6,081 bases of DNA from Methylobacteriaceae bacterium (GTDB lineage Bacteria; Pseudomonadota; Alphaproteobacteria; Rhizobiales; Beijerinckiaceae): positions 1 through 6,081 of the forward strand of contig JAFAPJ010000426.1 in assembly GCA_019247255.1 (NCBI GenBank), written 5' to 3'. A program made the translations under genes and the position numbers. Positions 1-5,440 of this stretch are shown piece by piece (position 1 is the first letter of the stretch; each line of letters opens with the position of its first letter). The notes below the pieces were generated by a model. It worked only from the letters and a program-made list of their open reading frames with translations. It had not been told where the DNA came from and made no database searches.

Positions 1-269
1 CCGCCTCGCCGGCCCGCACTGCGAAGGCCGAGCCGAAACCGGCTCCGACTTCGGCCACCGCGCGGCCGGTCCAGGCGACCGCCCAGACGCAGCCTGCCGC
101 GCCGCCCGCGGGCGTCGCGCCGCAGGCCGTCGCCGGGCGCGGCGACCAGGACGACCATATCGACGTGTTCGGCATCCAGATGCCGACCATCGGCGCCGCG
201 GCCCGCAAGGTCCGGGAAGGGGCGGAAGCTCTCGGCTCGGCGGTCGCAACCTTCCCCGAGCGGCTCTGA
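1..269 (+). CDS. C-terminal end of an unrecognised Ala/Pro-rich protein (5' end outside the window)
   Basis: An open frame runs from the window edge (first full codon at 3) to TGA at 267-269, giving 88 residues. About the first 50 are a low-complexity Ala/Pro/Thr/Gln stretch of the kind used as a flexible linker. The last 38 or so are more ordinary: an acidic DQDDHIDVFG segment, then GIQMPTIGAAARKVREGAEA and a short amphipathic helix ending in FPERL. Third codon positions are almost all G or C, as in the neighbouring genes, which supports coding. No signal, membrane segment or catalytic motif is visible, and I do not recognise the family. It precedes kpsE in the same direction, but 200 nt of hairpin-rich sequence separate them, so co-transcription is uncertain. 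Confidence 0.6.
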   Translation, partial: ASPARTAKAEPKPAPTSATARPVQATAQTQPAAPPAGVAPQAVAGRGDQDDHIDVFGIQMPTIGAAARKVREGAEALGSAVATFPERL

Positions 270-278
270 GCGGCCGAC

Positions 279-359
279 GACGGGTCGGCGCCGGGTGGCG
301 GCGGCCGAGCCCCGATCGTGCCGCAATCCGTCCCTACCGACCGGGATAGCCGACCCGTC
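279..359. repeat. 11-bp perfect inverted repeat with a 59-nt spacer
   Basis: GACGGGTCGGC at 279-289 is matched by its exact reverse complement GCCGACCCGTC at 349-359. The arms lie 10 nt after the stop codon of the upstream gene and about 110 nt before kpsE. In RNA they could form a long-range stem enclosing a GC-rich domain. There is no U-tract after the second arm, so it is not a classical intrinsic terminator. Its role is unknown and it could be chance in GC-rich DNA. Confidence 0.35.
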
Positions 360-365
360 CCCAAA

Positions 366-379
366 TGGCTTAAAAGCCA
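366..379. promoter_or_regulatory. Inverted repeat TGGCTT-AA-AAGCCA in the only A/T-rich patch of the kpsE leader
   Basis: The 6-bp arms TGGCTT (366-371) and AAGCCA (374-379) flank AA. This is the most A/T-rich spot between the upstream gene and kpsE, so it could be a promoter -10 neighbourhood or a dyad operator. I found no convincing -35 hexamer at the right distance, so no promoter is assigned. Confidence 0.3.
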
Positions 380-384
380 CACGA

Positions 385-401
385 TCCGGCTCGAAGCCGG
401 A
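385..401 (+). promoter_or_regulatory. Short hairpin TCCGGCT-CGA-AGCCGGA in the kpsE leader
   Basis: A perfect 7-bp stem with a 3-nt loop begins 6 nt after the inverted repeat at 366-379. The following bases are GC-rich rather than a T-run, so termination is not indicated. It may be a 5' leader structure of the kpsE transcript or the end structure of the upstream transcript. Confidence 0.3.
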
Positions 402-427
402 GCGCGGGCGGGCGATCGTGGCCGGGG

Positions 428-444
428 CGCCGATCTGATCGGCG
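428..444 (+). promoter_or_regulatory. Short hairpin CGCCGAT-CTG-ATCGGCG just before the kpsE ribosome-binding region
   Basis: A perfect 7-bp stem with a 3-nt CTG loop ends 9 nt before the GAGGA motif at 454-458. Its position right above the probable Shine-Dalgarno site would allow it to affect translation initiation of kpsE. That role is inferred from position only. Confidence 0.3.
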
Positions 445-469
445 AACCGGGTTGAGGATGGTTTGAGCA

Positions 470-1753
470 TTGACTGAGCACGTCGCGACGGCGAGCCCCA
501 CCCGGCCTCGCCTTCTTCCGCTGCCTTCGATGGGAGCTCTCGCGCGCGTCGGCGGCCGGCGCTCCTTGGCCGAGCGTCGCGCCGGCGCCGTGCAGCTGCC
601 CGGCGGTCGCACGATCGACGGCGAGGCGCGGATCTGGAACCTGCCGCTCGCCGGCTCGGGCGGGCTGATCCTGAGCTTTCTCCTGTTCGTGCTGCTGCCG
701 ACGGTCGGGGCGGGCTGGTACTACGGCTTCTACGCTTCGCGGATGTTCGTCTCCGAGGCGAAGTTCGCCGTGCGCGGCTCGGTCGAGAAGCTGCCGTCCA
801 CCTCGTCGAATTCCATCATGATGATGGGGTCGGTCGCGACCGTGAACAGCAACCAGGACGCCTATATCGTGTCGAGCTACATCCAGAGCCCGGCGATCCT
901 GACGAAGCTCTCGGAGAGCATGGACCTGCGCCGCCTCTACGCGCGCGACGAGATCGACTTCCTGGCGCGGCTCGACGCGAAGGCTCCGATGGAGCGGCTG
1001 CGAAAATACTGGAACAAGATGGTGATCCCCTCGGTCGACACGCTGTCCGGCGTCGTCACGCTCGAGGTGAAGTCCTTCTCGCCCGACGAATCGCTCAGCC
1101 TCGCCCGCGCCATCCTGAAGGAGAGCGAGGGGCTCGTGAACGAGATCTCGCTGCGCAAGCGCAACGACACCGTGCGCTTCGCGGCCGAGGAGGTCGCGAA
1201 GGCGGAGGACCGGCTGAGGGCGGCCCGCCTCGCGATCCAGACCTTCCGCAACGAGGCCGGCGTGCTCGATCCCTTGAAGCAGGCCGAAGGGACGCTGCGG
1301 CTCCTGCTCGTCCTCCGGGCGCAGAAGATCGACCTCGAGAACGAGGTCGCGACCGCGCGCCGGACGCTTGCGGAGGACGCGCCCTCCGTCCAGACGCTTA
1401 CGACGCGGCTGCGCTCGCTCAACGAGCAGATCGCGCAATACGACAGCCAGCTGACGAGCCAGGCGGGAGGCGACAAGACGGCCTCGCGCATCCTCGCGCG
1501 CTACGAATCCCTCGAGCTCGAGCGCGAGTTCTCCGAGAAGTTCTACGTCTTCGCTCAGGCCGCCTACGAACGGGCCAGGGTCGAGGCCGACCGGCAGCAG
1601 CTCTATCTCGTCACCTTCGTGCCGCCCGCGCTCGCCGAGCGCTCGCTCTATCCCAAGCGCGTCGGCGACACGCTCGTGGTGTTCGCGACCGCCGCCGCGA
1701 TCTGGGCCGTGCTGGCGCTTCTCGTCGCCGCCGTCCGCGACCACGACGTGTAG
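470..1753 (+). CDS. kpsE: KpsE/BexC/CtrB-family capsule polysaccharide export inner-membrane protein
   Basis: This 427-residue protein is the periplasmic adaptor of a capsule ABC exporter, in the polysaccharide co-polymerase family linking KpsMT to the outer-membrane channel. It has the family topology: an N-terminal cytoplasmic region, a first membrane helix at about 65-88, a long periplasmic region with coiled coil at about 235-330, and a second helix at about 400-422 with a short basic/acidic tail. Family landmarks are visible: FVSEAKFAVRG after TM1 (93-103), SYIQSPAIL (136-144), FSPDESL and ILKESEGLVNEIS (203-227), AGVLDP (263-268), LAEDAP (300-305), YERARVEADRQQ (366-377) and the Pro-containing FVPPALAERSLYPKR before TM2. 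The start is TTG at 470, following an in-frame stop at 464-466 and a GAGGA motif at 454-458. ATG at 530 (residue 21) is an alternative and would still include both helices. The roughly 60 residues before TM1 are longer than in E. coli KpsE as I recall it. kpsC follows after 165 nt. Confidence 0.93.
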   Translation: MTEHVATASPTRPRLLPLPSMGALARVGGRRSLAERRAGAVQLPGGRTIDGEARIWNLPLAGSGGLILSFLLFVLLPTVGAGWYYGFYASRMFVSEAKFAVRGSVEKLPSTSSNSIMMMGSVATVNSNQDAYIVSSYIQSPAILTKLSESMDLRRLYARDEIDFLARLDAKAPMERLRKYWNKMVIPSVDTLSGVVTLEVKSFSPDESLSLARAILKESEGLVNEISLRKRNDTVRFAAEEVAKAEDRLRAARLAIQTFRNEAGVLDPLKQAEGTLRLLLVLRAQKIDLENEVATARRTLAEDAPSVQTLTTRLRSLNEQIAQYDSQLTSQAGGDKTASRILARYESLELEREFSEKFYVFAQAAYERARVEADRQQLYLVTFVPPALAERSLYPKRVGDTLVVFATAAAIWAVLALLVAAVRDHDV

Positions 1754-1811
1754 GCGCGAGGCCGGCCACGCCGGCGAGGGCGGTCCGAGCGCCGAAGACC
1801 CCGCGGCCGCG

Positions 1812-1841
1812 TTGACGGCGGTCGCGACTTCCCGATACAGC
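1812..1841 (+). promoter_or_regulatory. Candidate promoter for kpsC
   Basis: TTGACG at 1812-1817 resembles a sigma-70 type -35 box. At 18-nt spacing lies TACAGC (1836-1841), a weak -10 match with three of six consensus bases. It sits in the kpsE-kpsC gap about 80 nt before the kpsC start, so kpsC may have its own promoter besides any read-through from kpsE. The call rests on the -35 match and location only. Confidence 0.3.
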
Positions 1842-1852
1842 CCGCGCCCTGC

Positions 1853-1868
1853 GGCGCCCGCGGGCGCC
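1853..1868. repeat. 16-bp perfect palindrome in the kpsE-kpsC gap
   Basis: GGCGCCCGCGGGCGCC is its own reverse complement over all 16 positions. It lies just after the candidate promoter and about 35 nt before the kpsC Shine-Dalgarno motif, so in RNA it could form a very stable GC hairpin in the kpsC leader. No T-run follows. It could attenuate transcription, bind a dimeric regulator, or be a product of high GC content. Confidence 0.4.
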
Positions 1869-1902
1869 CTCGGCCGGGGCGGTCCGCGACTCCGTCCGGC
1901 CC

Positions 1903-1908
1903 GAGGAG
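1903..1908 (+). promoter_or_regulatory. Shine-Dalgarno motif GAGGAG that fixes the kpsC start
   Basis: GAGGAG lies 10 nt before ATG at 1919. No ATG, GTG or TTG occurs in the kpsC frame between the kpsE stop and 1919, so this is the only available start. The motif supports the unusually short N-terminus of KpsC being real rather than a wrongly chosen start. Confidence 0.6.
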
Positions 1909-1918
1909 TACGAGGCGG

Positions 1919-3910
1919 ATGGAAGGGCGGAAGCTGAAGCGGATCGGACCTCGCCTGCCCGGCGAGAGCGATCCCCCTGCGACCCGCAAGCGGCACCGAT
2001 CCCGTCTCGCCAGCGAACCGACGTCACGGCGGCTCAAGCTCTCCGACCGTTGGGAGCCGGGCTTCCTGCGCCTTCCGCCCGGCTTCCACCCGAGACGCGC
2101 GCTCAGCTACGTCGTGGATGGGCTCGGCATCTATTTCGACGCGACCGCCCCGAGCGAGCTCGAGATCCTGCTTGAGGAAGGCGGCTGGCAGACGGCCGAG
2201 CTGACCGCGCGGGCCGAGCGCGGGCTCGCTGAGCTGCGGCGCCGTCGGCTGTCGCTCGACAACGACCCGCGCCGCCTCCCGCTCGACGAGGCTCTCGCCC
2301 GCGCCGGCCTGCCGGATCGCGGCCGGCGCGTGATCGTGGTCGACCATCCGGCCGGCGACCGCATGACGGGCTTCGGCCTCGCGGGCCCGGCCCGCTTCGC
2401 CGCCATGCTCGAGGCCGCCCTCGCCGAGAATCCGGACGCCGACGTCTCGGTCGTCATGGACCCGGCCTCCCCGCTGACGCGCCGCCAAGGCTTCCTGGCC
2501 GATCGGATCGCCGGGACGCGGGCGCGGCTCGTGCGTGACCCCGTTGAGGCCTGGTCGCTCGCGGAGGGGGCGGACCGCCTCTACGTCGTGACGAGCCATG
2601 TCGGGTTCGAGGCGGCCGCGCTCGGACGCAGCGTCACGACCTTCGGCATGCCCTTCTACGCCGGCTGGGGCTTCACGGACGACCGGCTCACCTGCGCGCG
2701 CCGCAGCCGGACACTCGCGGCCAGCGAGGTCTTCGCGGCCGCCTACCTCGTCTACTCGCGCTATTTCGAGCCCTATGACGGCCGCGCCTGCCCGTTCGAG
2801 GAGGCGCTCGAGATCCTCGACCTCGTGGCGCAGCGCGATCGCGAGAACGCCGCGCCGACGCTCTGCCTCGGCTTCTCGCCCTGGAAGCGGCGCTGGGTCG
2901 ACCAGACGCTCGGCAGCTCGGGAAACCGGCCGAAGGTGTCGCAGACCACGCGCGTCGCCCCGAGCGACGTCGCGGGCGCGAGCCGGGTCGTGGCCTGGGC
3001 GAGCCGGCTCCCGGCCGGCACCCGGGAGGCCTGCGCCGCCGGCGCGATCCCGCTCTTGCGCATGGAGGACGGGTTCCTGCGCTCCGTCGGGCTCGGCGTC
3101 GGGCTGCGGCCAGGCGCCTCCTACGTTCTCGACCGGACGGGCGTTTATTACGACGCGACCGCGCCGTGCGACCTCGAGACCCTGCTCGAGGCCGGCGGGT
3201 TCGCCCCGGCGCTCCTCGCCCGCGCGGCGCGCCTCAGGGCCGCGATCGTGGCGGCCCGGGTCAGCAAGTACAATGTCGGCGGGTCGCGTCTTCCGCCGCT
3301 GCCGACCGGGCGCCCGGTGGTGCTGGTCGCCGGGCAGGTCGAGAACGACGCCTCCATCCTGCTCGGGGCCGTCGATCTCGGCGGCAATCTCGGGCTGCTC
3401 CGGCGGGTTCGCGCGGCCAATCCGGACGCGACGATCGCCTACAAGCCGCATCCGGACGTGGAGGCGGGCTTGAGGCCCGGACACATTCCGGAAGCGGAGC
3501 TCGGCCGGCTCGCGGACGTCGTCCTGCGCGACGTCGCGGCGCCGGACGCGATCGAGGCCGCGGACCGGGTCGAGGTCGCGACCTCGCTCCTCGGCTTCGA
3601 GGCGCTCATGCGCGGCAAGCCCGTCGTGACGCACGGACTGCCCTTCTATGCGGGCTGGGGCTTGACGGAGAGCCCCGCCTGCCCGCGCCGGACCCGCCGG
3701 CTCACGCTCGACGAGCTCGTGGCGGGCGCCCTCATCCTGTACCCGCGCTACCTCGACCCGCGCTCGGGGCTGCCCTGCGCCCCGGAGGTCCTGGTGCGCC
3801 GGCTCGGCGAAGGCGACCCGACGCTGACCCGGCGGGAGCGCACGGCGGAAGCCTTCCTCAAGGAGGCCTGGTCCCTTACCTGGCGGCACATCCTGCGCCG
3901 CTCGACATGA
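1919..3910 (+). CDS. kpsC: KpsC-family dual-module beta-Kdo transferase with a divergent N-terminal module
   Basis: This 663-residue cytoplasmic, membrane-associated enzyme extends the lipid-linked poly-Kdo linker of group 2 capsules. In KpsC the N-module makes beta-(2->4) and the C-module beta-(2->7) Kdo linkages (family knowledge). The C-module (about 313-630) is canonical: MEDGFLRS (382-389), VYYDAT (409-414), SKYN (449-452), GQVENDAS (472-479), YKPHPDV (508-514), TSLLGFEAL (556-564) and GLPFYAGWGLT (573-583). The N-module (about 45-310) keeps IYFDAT (71-76), D147, YVVTSHVGFEA (222-232) and GMPFYAGWGFT (243-253). Its other signatures are altered: WEPGFLRL for EDGFLRS, SLDN for SKYN, VDHPAGDRM for the DQ..GD.S type, and VVMDPASP where K.HPD is expected. 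The first 45 residues are Arg/Lys-rich and do not resemble the usual KpsC start. Residues 635-663 look like a basic amphipathic membrane anchor. Family assignment is firm; two-module activity is doubtful. Confidence 0.93.
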   Translation: MEGRKLKRIGPRLPGESDPPATRKRHRSRLASEPTSRRLKLSDRWEPGFLRLPPGFHPRRALSYVVDGLGIYFDATAPSELEILLEEGGWQTAELTARAERGLAELRRRRLSLDNDPRRLPLDEALARAGLPDRGRRVIVVDHPAGDRMTGFGLAGPARFAAMLEAALAENPDADVSVVMDPASPLTRRQGFLADRIAGTRARLVRDPVEAWSLAEGADRLYVVTSHVGFEAAALGRSVTTFGMPFYAGWGFTDDRLTCARRSRTLAASEVFAAAYLVYSRYFEPYDGRACPFEEALEILDLVAQRDRENAAPTLCLGFSPWKRRWVDQTLGSSGNRPKVSQTTRVAPSDVAGASRVVAWASRLPAGTREACAAGAIPLLRMEDGFLRSVGLGVGLRPGASYVLDRTGVYYDATAPCDLETLLEAGGFAPALLARAARLRAAIVAARVSKYNVGGSRLPPLPTGRPVVLVAGQVENDASILLGAVDLGGNLGLLRRVRAANPDATIAYKPHPDVEAGLRPGHIPEAELGRLADVVLRDVAAPDAIEAADRVEVATSLLGFEALMRGKPVVTHGLPFYAGWGLTESPACPRRTRRLTLDELVAGALILYPRYLDPRSGLPCAPEVLVRRLGEGDPTLTRRERTAEAFLKEAWSLTWRHILRRST

Positions 3911-3919
3911 GAACCCGCT

Positions 3920-5260
3920 TCAGGCGAGCTCCGGGACGTTGAAGGCCCGGCGCTGCTCCGCCCGGCGCTCGGCCCGGCGGCTCTCGACCGTCACGCGCCG
4001 GTCCTCAAGGTCGAGCCAGGCGTCATGCGCGATGAGCCGCCGCGCGGTCTCGGACACGGCGGCCGCGAGACCCTCCCACTCGTAATAGACCCCGCGGATC
4101 TGGATGTGGTTCACGAGCGCCTTGACGAAGGCCTCCCAGAGCTCCGGATCCGGCCTGGGAGCCTCGGTCCAGAACCGGTCGAGCTGACCCTGGTAGGTCA
4201 GGCCCGGGATGTCGTAGACGGCGGCCCCGAGCGTCATGGTGGGCAGCCCGGCGCGCAACGACCAGATGCCGACGGTCGAGTTCACGGTGACGACGCCCTG
4301 CGAGCCCTCGAGGAGCAGCGCGAGCGACCCGCCGTCCAGGAAGTCCACGCGCTCGACCACGCCCCAGCGCTCGGCCGACCGGCGCACGATCCGCCGCCAG
4401 TTCCGGATGCCGGGATCGAGCGGATGAATCTTGATGAGAAGCCGAGCGTCCGTCGGCGCGTGGTCCGCGAAGGAGCGGATCACCGTGTGGATCGGCGTCT
4501 TCATGTCCGGGAAGGGCGAATAGGCCCGGAGCTGGAAGTCGTTCTCCATTTGCAGGGGCAGCACGTAATACGGGCGGCCCGAGGCCCTGACCTCGGCGAT
4601 CAGCTCGTCGGCCTTGCGGCCGTTGCGCCGCGCGCGGAGGAAGTGGAGCCCCGTCCCGAGATAGACGAGGCCCGGGTGATGCACCTGGTGCGACTTGTAG
4701 CCCGGATGCATGAACCAGAAGAACGAGCTCGACAGGTGGTAGGCGATGTCCCAGATCGCCTGTCGCCGGAAGTTGTCCGCGAAGCGCGGCTCGAGCTGCG
4801 GCTCCGGCGCCTTCGCGGCGAGGTCGAGGATCGCCTCGGGGTCGCGCGGGAAACGGCTGTCGCCCGACATCCCGTCGCGCTCGAGCGTGATCCAGTCCGG
4901 CCGCAGGTAGCCGAAATCCGTGACGGTGACGTTGGCGCCCCGAGCCTTGGCGGCCGCGATCGCCACCTTGTGGTAGAAGCGCTGCTCGCCGAGCAGGACG
5001 AGATCCGTCACGCGCTCGCGGTCGATGAGGTCGGCCACGAAGGCCGGCCAGCCCTCGCGCGTGCCGCGGTAGTTGATCGCGCCCGCGCGTCGCCAGAACA
5101 GCCGGTCGCCGAAGCAGAGATTGACCCGCAGGCAGCGATGGCCCTGCCGCTCGAGCGCATCCGCCACCATCGCGAAATAGGGCGTGATCGGGCCCTGCAG
5201 GAACAGGAAGACCTGCTGGGCCCAGCCGGGCGGTTTGGCGTCAGCTCGCAACGTCGACAT
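3920..5260 (-). CDS. kpsS: KpsS-family beta-Kdo transferase starting the capsule lipid linker
   Basis: This 446-residue protein belongs to the KpsS/LipB capsule synthesis family. KpsS adds the first beta-Kdo from CMP-Kdo to the phosphatidylglycerol-type lipid anchor at the inner face of the cytoplasmic membrane; KpsC then extends it. Landmarks in order are FLQGPITPYF (20-29), CFGDRLFW (49-56), GEQRFYHK (91-98), FGYLRPDWIT (116-125), YYVLPLQMENDFQ (231-243), the nucleotide-binding-type KIHPLDPG (277-284), NSTVGIWSL (327-335) and YDIPGLTYQGQLDRFW (349-364). No key motif is missing. The C-terminus beyond about residue 395 is an extension relative to E. coli KpsS as I recall it, ending in an Arg-rich RRAERRAEQRRA tail. 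ATG at 5260 is the only in-frame start after the upstream stop, but its purine-rich AGGGGG abuts it with no spacer, an unusual ribosome-binding arrangement. The gene converges on kpsC with 9 nt between stops. Confidence 0.92.
   Translation of the reverse strand: MSTLRADAKPPGWAQQVFLFLQGPITPYFAMVADALERQGHRCLRVNLCFGDRLFWRRAGAINYRGTREGWPAFVADLIDRERVTDLVLLGEQRFYHKVAIAAAKARGANVTVTDFGYLRPDWITLERDGMSGDSRFPRDPEAILDLAAKAPEPQLEPRFADNFRRQAIWDIAYHLSSSFFWFMHPGYKSHQVHHPGLVYLGTGLHFLRARRNGRKADELIAEVRASGRPYYVLPLQMENDFQLRAYSPFPDMKTPIHTVIRSFADHAPTDARLLIKIHPLDPGIRNWRRIVRRSAERWGVVERVDFLDGGSLALLLEGSQGVVTVNSTVGIWSLRAGLPTMTLGAAVYDIPGLTYQGQLDRFWTEAPRPDPELWEAFVKALVNHIQIRGVYYEWEGLAAAVSETARRLIAHDAWLDLEDRRVTVESRRAERRAEQRRAFNVPELA
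3945..3979. repeat. Three GCCCGGCG repeats encoding the Arg-rich KpsS tail
   Basis: GCCCGGCG occurs at 3945-3952, 3960-3967 and 3972-3979. On the minus strand these bases encode the repeated RRAE-like units near the KpsS C-terminus (residues 428-439). The array is too short and irregular to be a typical slipped-strand tract. It marks a low-complexity, positively charged tail. Confidence 0.4.
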
Positions 5261-5343
5261 CCCCCTGCGCCGCCGGTCGGCTCGTTGCCCGGGCGGCCTG
5301 ATCTCGCGTCAGGCTCGTCCTCCTGGGAGGCGCTCACGGCTTT

Positions 5344-5373
5344 CCTATGGCCGAAAGGATGAGGCGAGGACAA
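5344..5373 (-). promoter_or_regulatory. Weak candidate promoter for kpsS
   Basis: Reading the minus strand, TTGTCC (5373-5368) is followed after 18 nt by CATAGG (5349-5344). The -35 is a good match to TTGACA-type boxes and the -10 is poor, with three of six consensus bases. It would start transcription roughly 75-80 nt before the kpsS ATG, separating kpsS from the terC group. It is listed as the best candidate in this 180-nt gap, not as a firm site. Confidence 0.2.
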
Positions 5374-5391
5374 GAGTTGCGAGGGAGACGG

Positions 5392-5407
5392 GGCCGTCGC
5401 GACGGCC
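5392..5407. repeat. 16-bp perfect palindrome upstream of kpsS
   Basis: GGCCGTCGCGACGGCC is self-complementary over 16 positions. As RNA it can form a 6-bp stem with a CGCG loop. It lies between the small membrane protein gene and kpsS, just beyond the inverted repeat at 5403-5438, which it overlaps by 5 nt. It could be a regulator dyad or part of a transcript-end structure. No T-run follows on the minus strand. Confidence 0.4.
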
Positions 5408-5438
5408 GGGCGTTGTCCGGACGGCACAGCCCCGGCCG
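5403..5438 (-). terminator. GC-rich hairpin just after the small membrane protein gene; possible terminator
   Basis: The arms CGGCCGGG (5403-5410) and CCCGGCCG (5431-5438) are perfect reverse complements around a 20-nt loop. The loop itself contains the palindrome GTCCGGAC (5415-5422). On the minus strand the stem begins 2 nt after the stop codon at 5441-5443, the right place for the end of the terC-group transcript. The absence of a U-tract makes an intrinsic terminator uncertain. Confidence 0.3.
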
Positions 5439-5440
5439 GG

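Noticed and set aside
1754..1918. Stop-free reading from the kpsE stop to the kpsC start in the same frame, suggesting a KpsE-KpsC readthrough fusion
   Set aside because: The 55 intervening codons give an Arg/Pro/Gly-rich sequence unlike either protein. Stop codons are rare by chance at this GC content, and kpsC has its own ribosome-binding site.
1755..1934. Plus-strand frame in the kpsE-kpsC gap with G/C-rich third positions, considered as a frameshifted KpsC N-terminus or a small gene
   Set aside because: The translation shows no KpsC N-terminal features, the only start is a TTG with no ribosome-binding motif, and it ends at a stop shortly after the kpsC ATG.
2640..3670. Similar DNA around the two PFYAGWG-coding segments, considered as a recombinational repeat
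   Set aside because: The similarity is limited and follows protein homology between the two KpsC modules, as expected from an ancient domain duplication.
2024..3889. 621-codon open frame on the minus strand antisense to kpsC
   Set aside because: Its product is Arg/Glu/Gly/Ala-rich with no recognisable domain, and the opposite strand has unmistakable KpsC motifs. Long antisense frames are expected in very GC-rich genes.
2598..3942. Plus-strand overlapping frames inside kpsC (291 and 258 codons)
   Set aside because: Ser/Arg/Pro- and Arg/Gly/Ala-rich products typical of shifted frames of a GC-rich gene; no independent start signals or domains.
4025..5362. 445-codon open frame on the plus strand antisense to kpsS
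   Set aside because: It mirrors kpsS and its product is low-complexity Arg/Glu/Val/Asp-rich. The minus strand carries intact KpsS motifs throughout.
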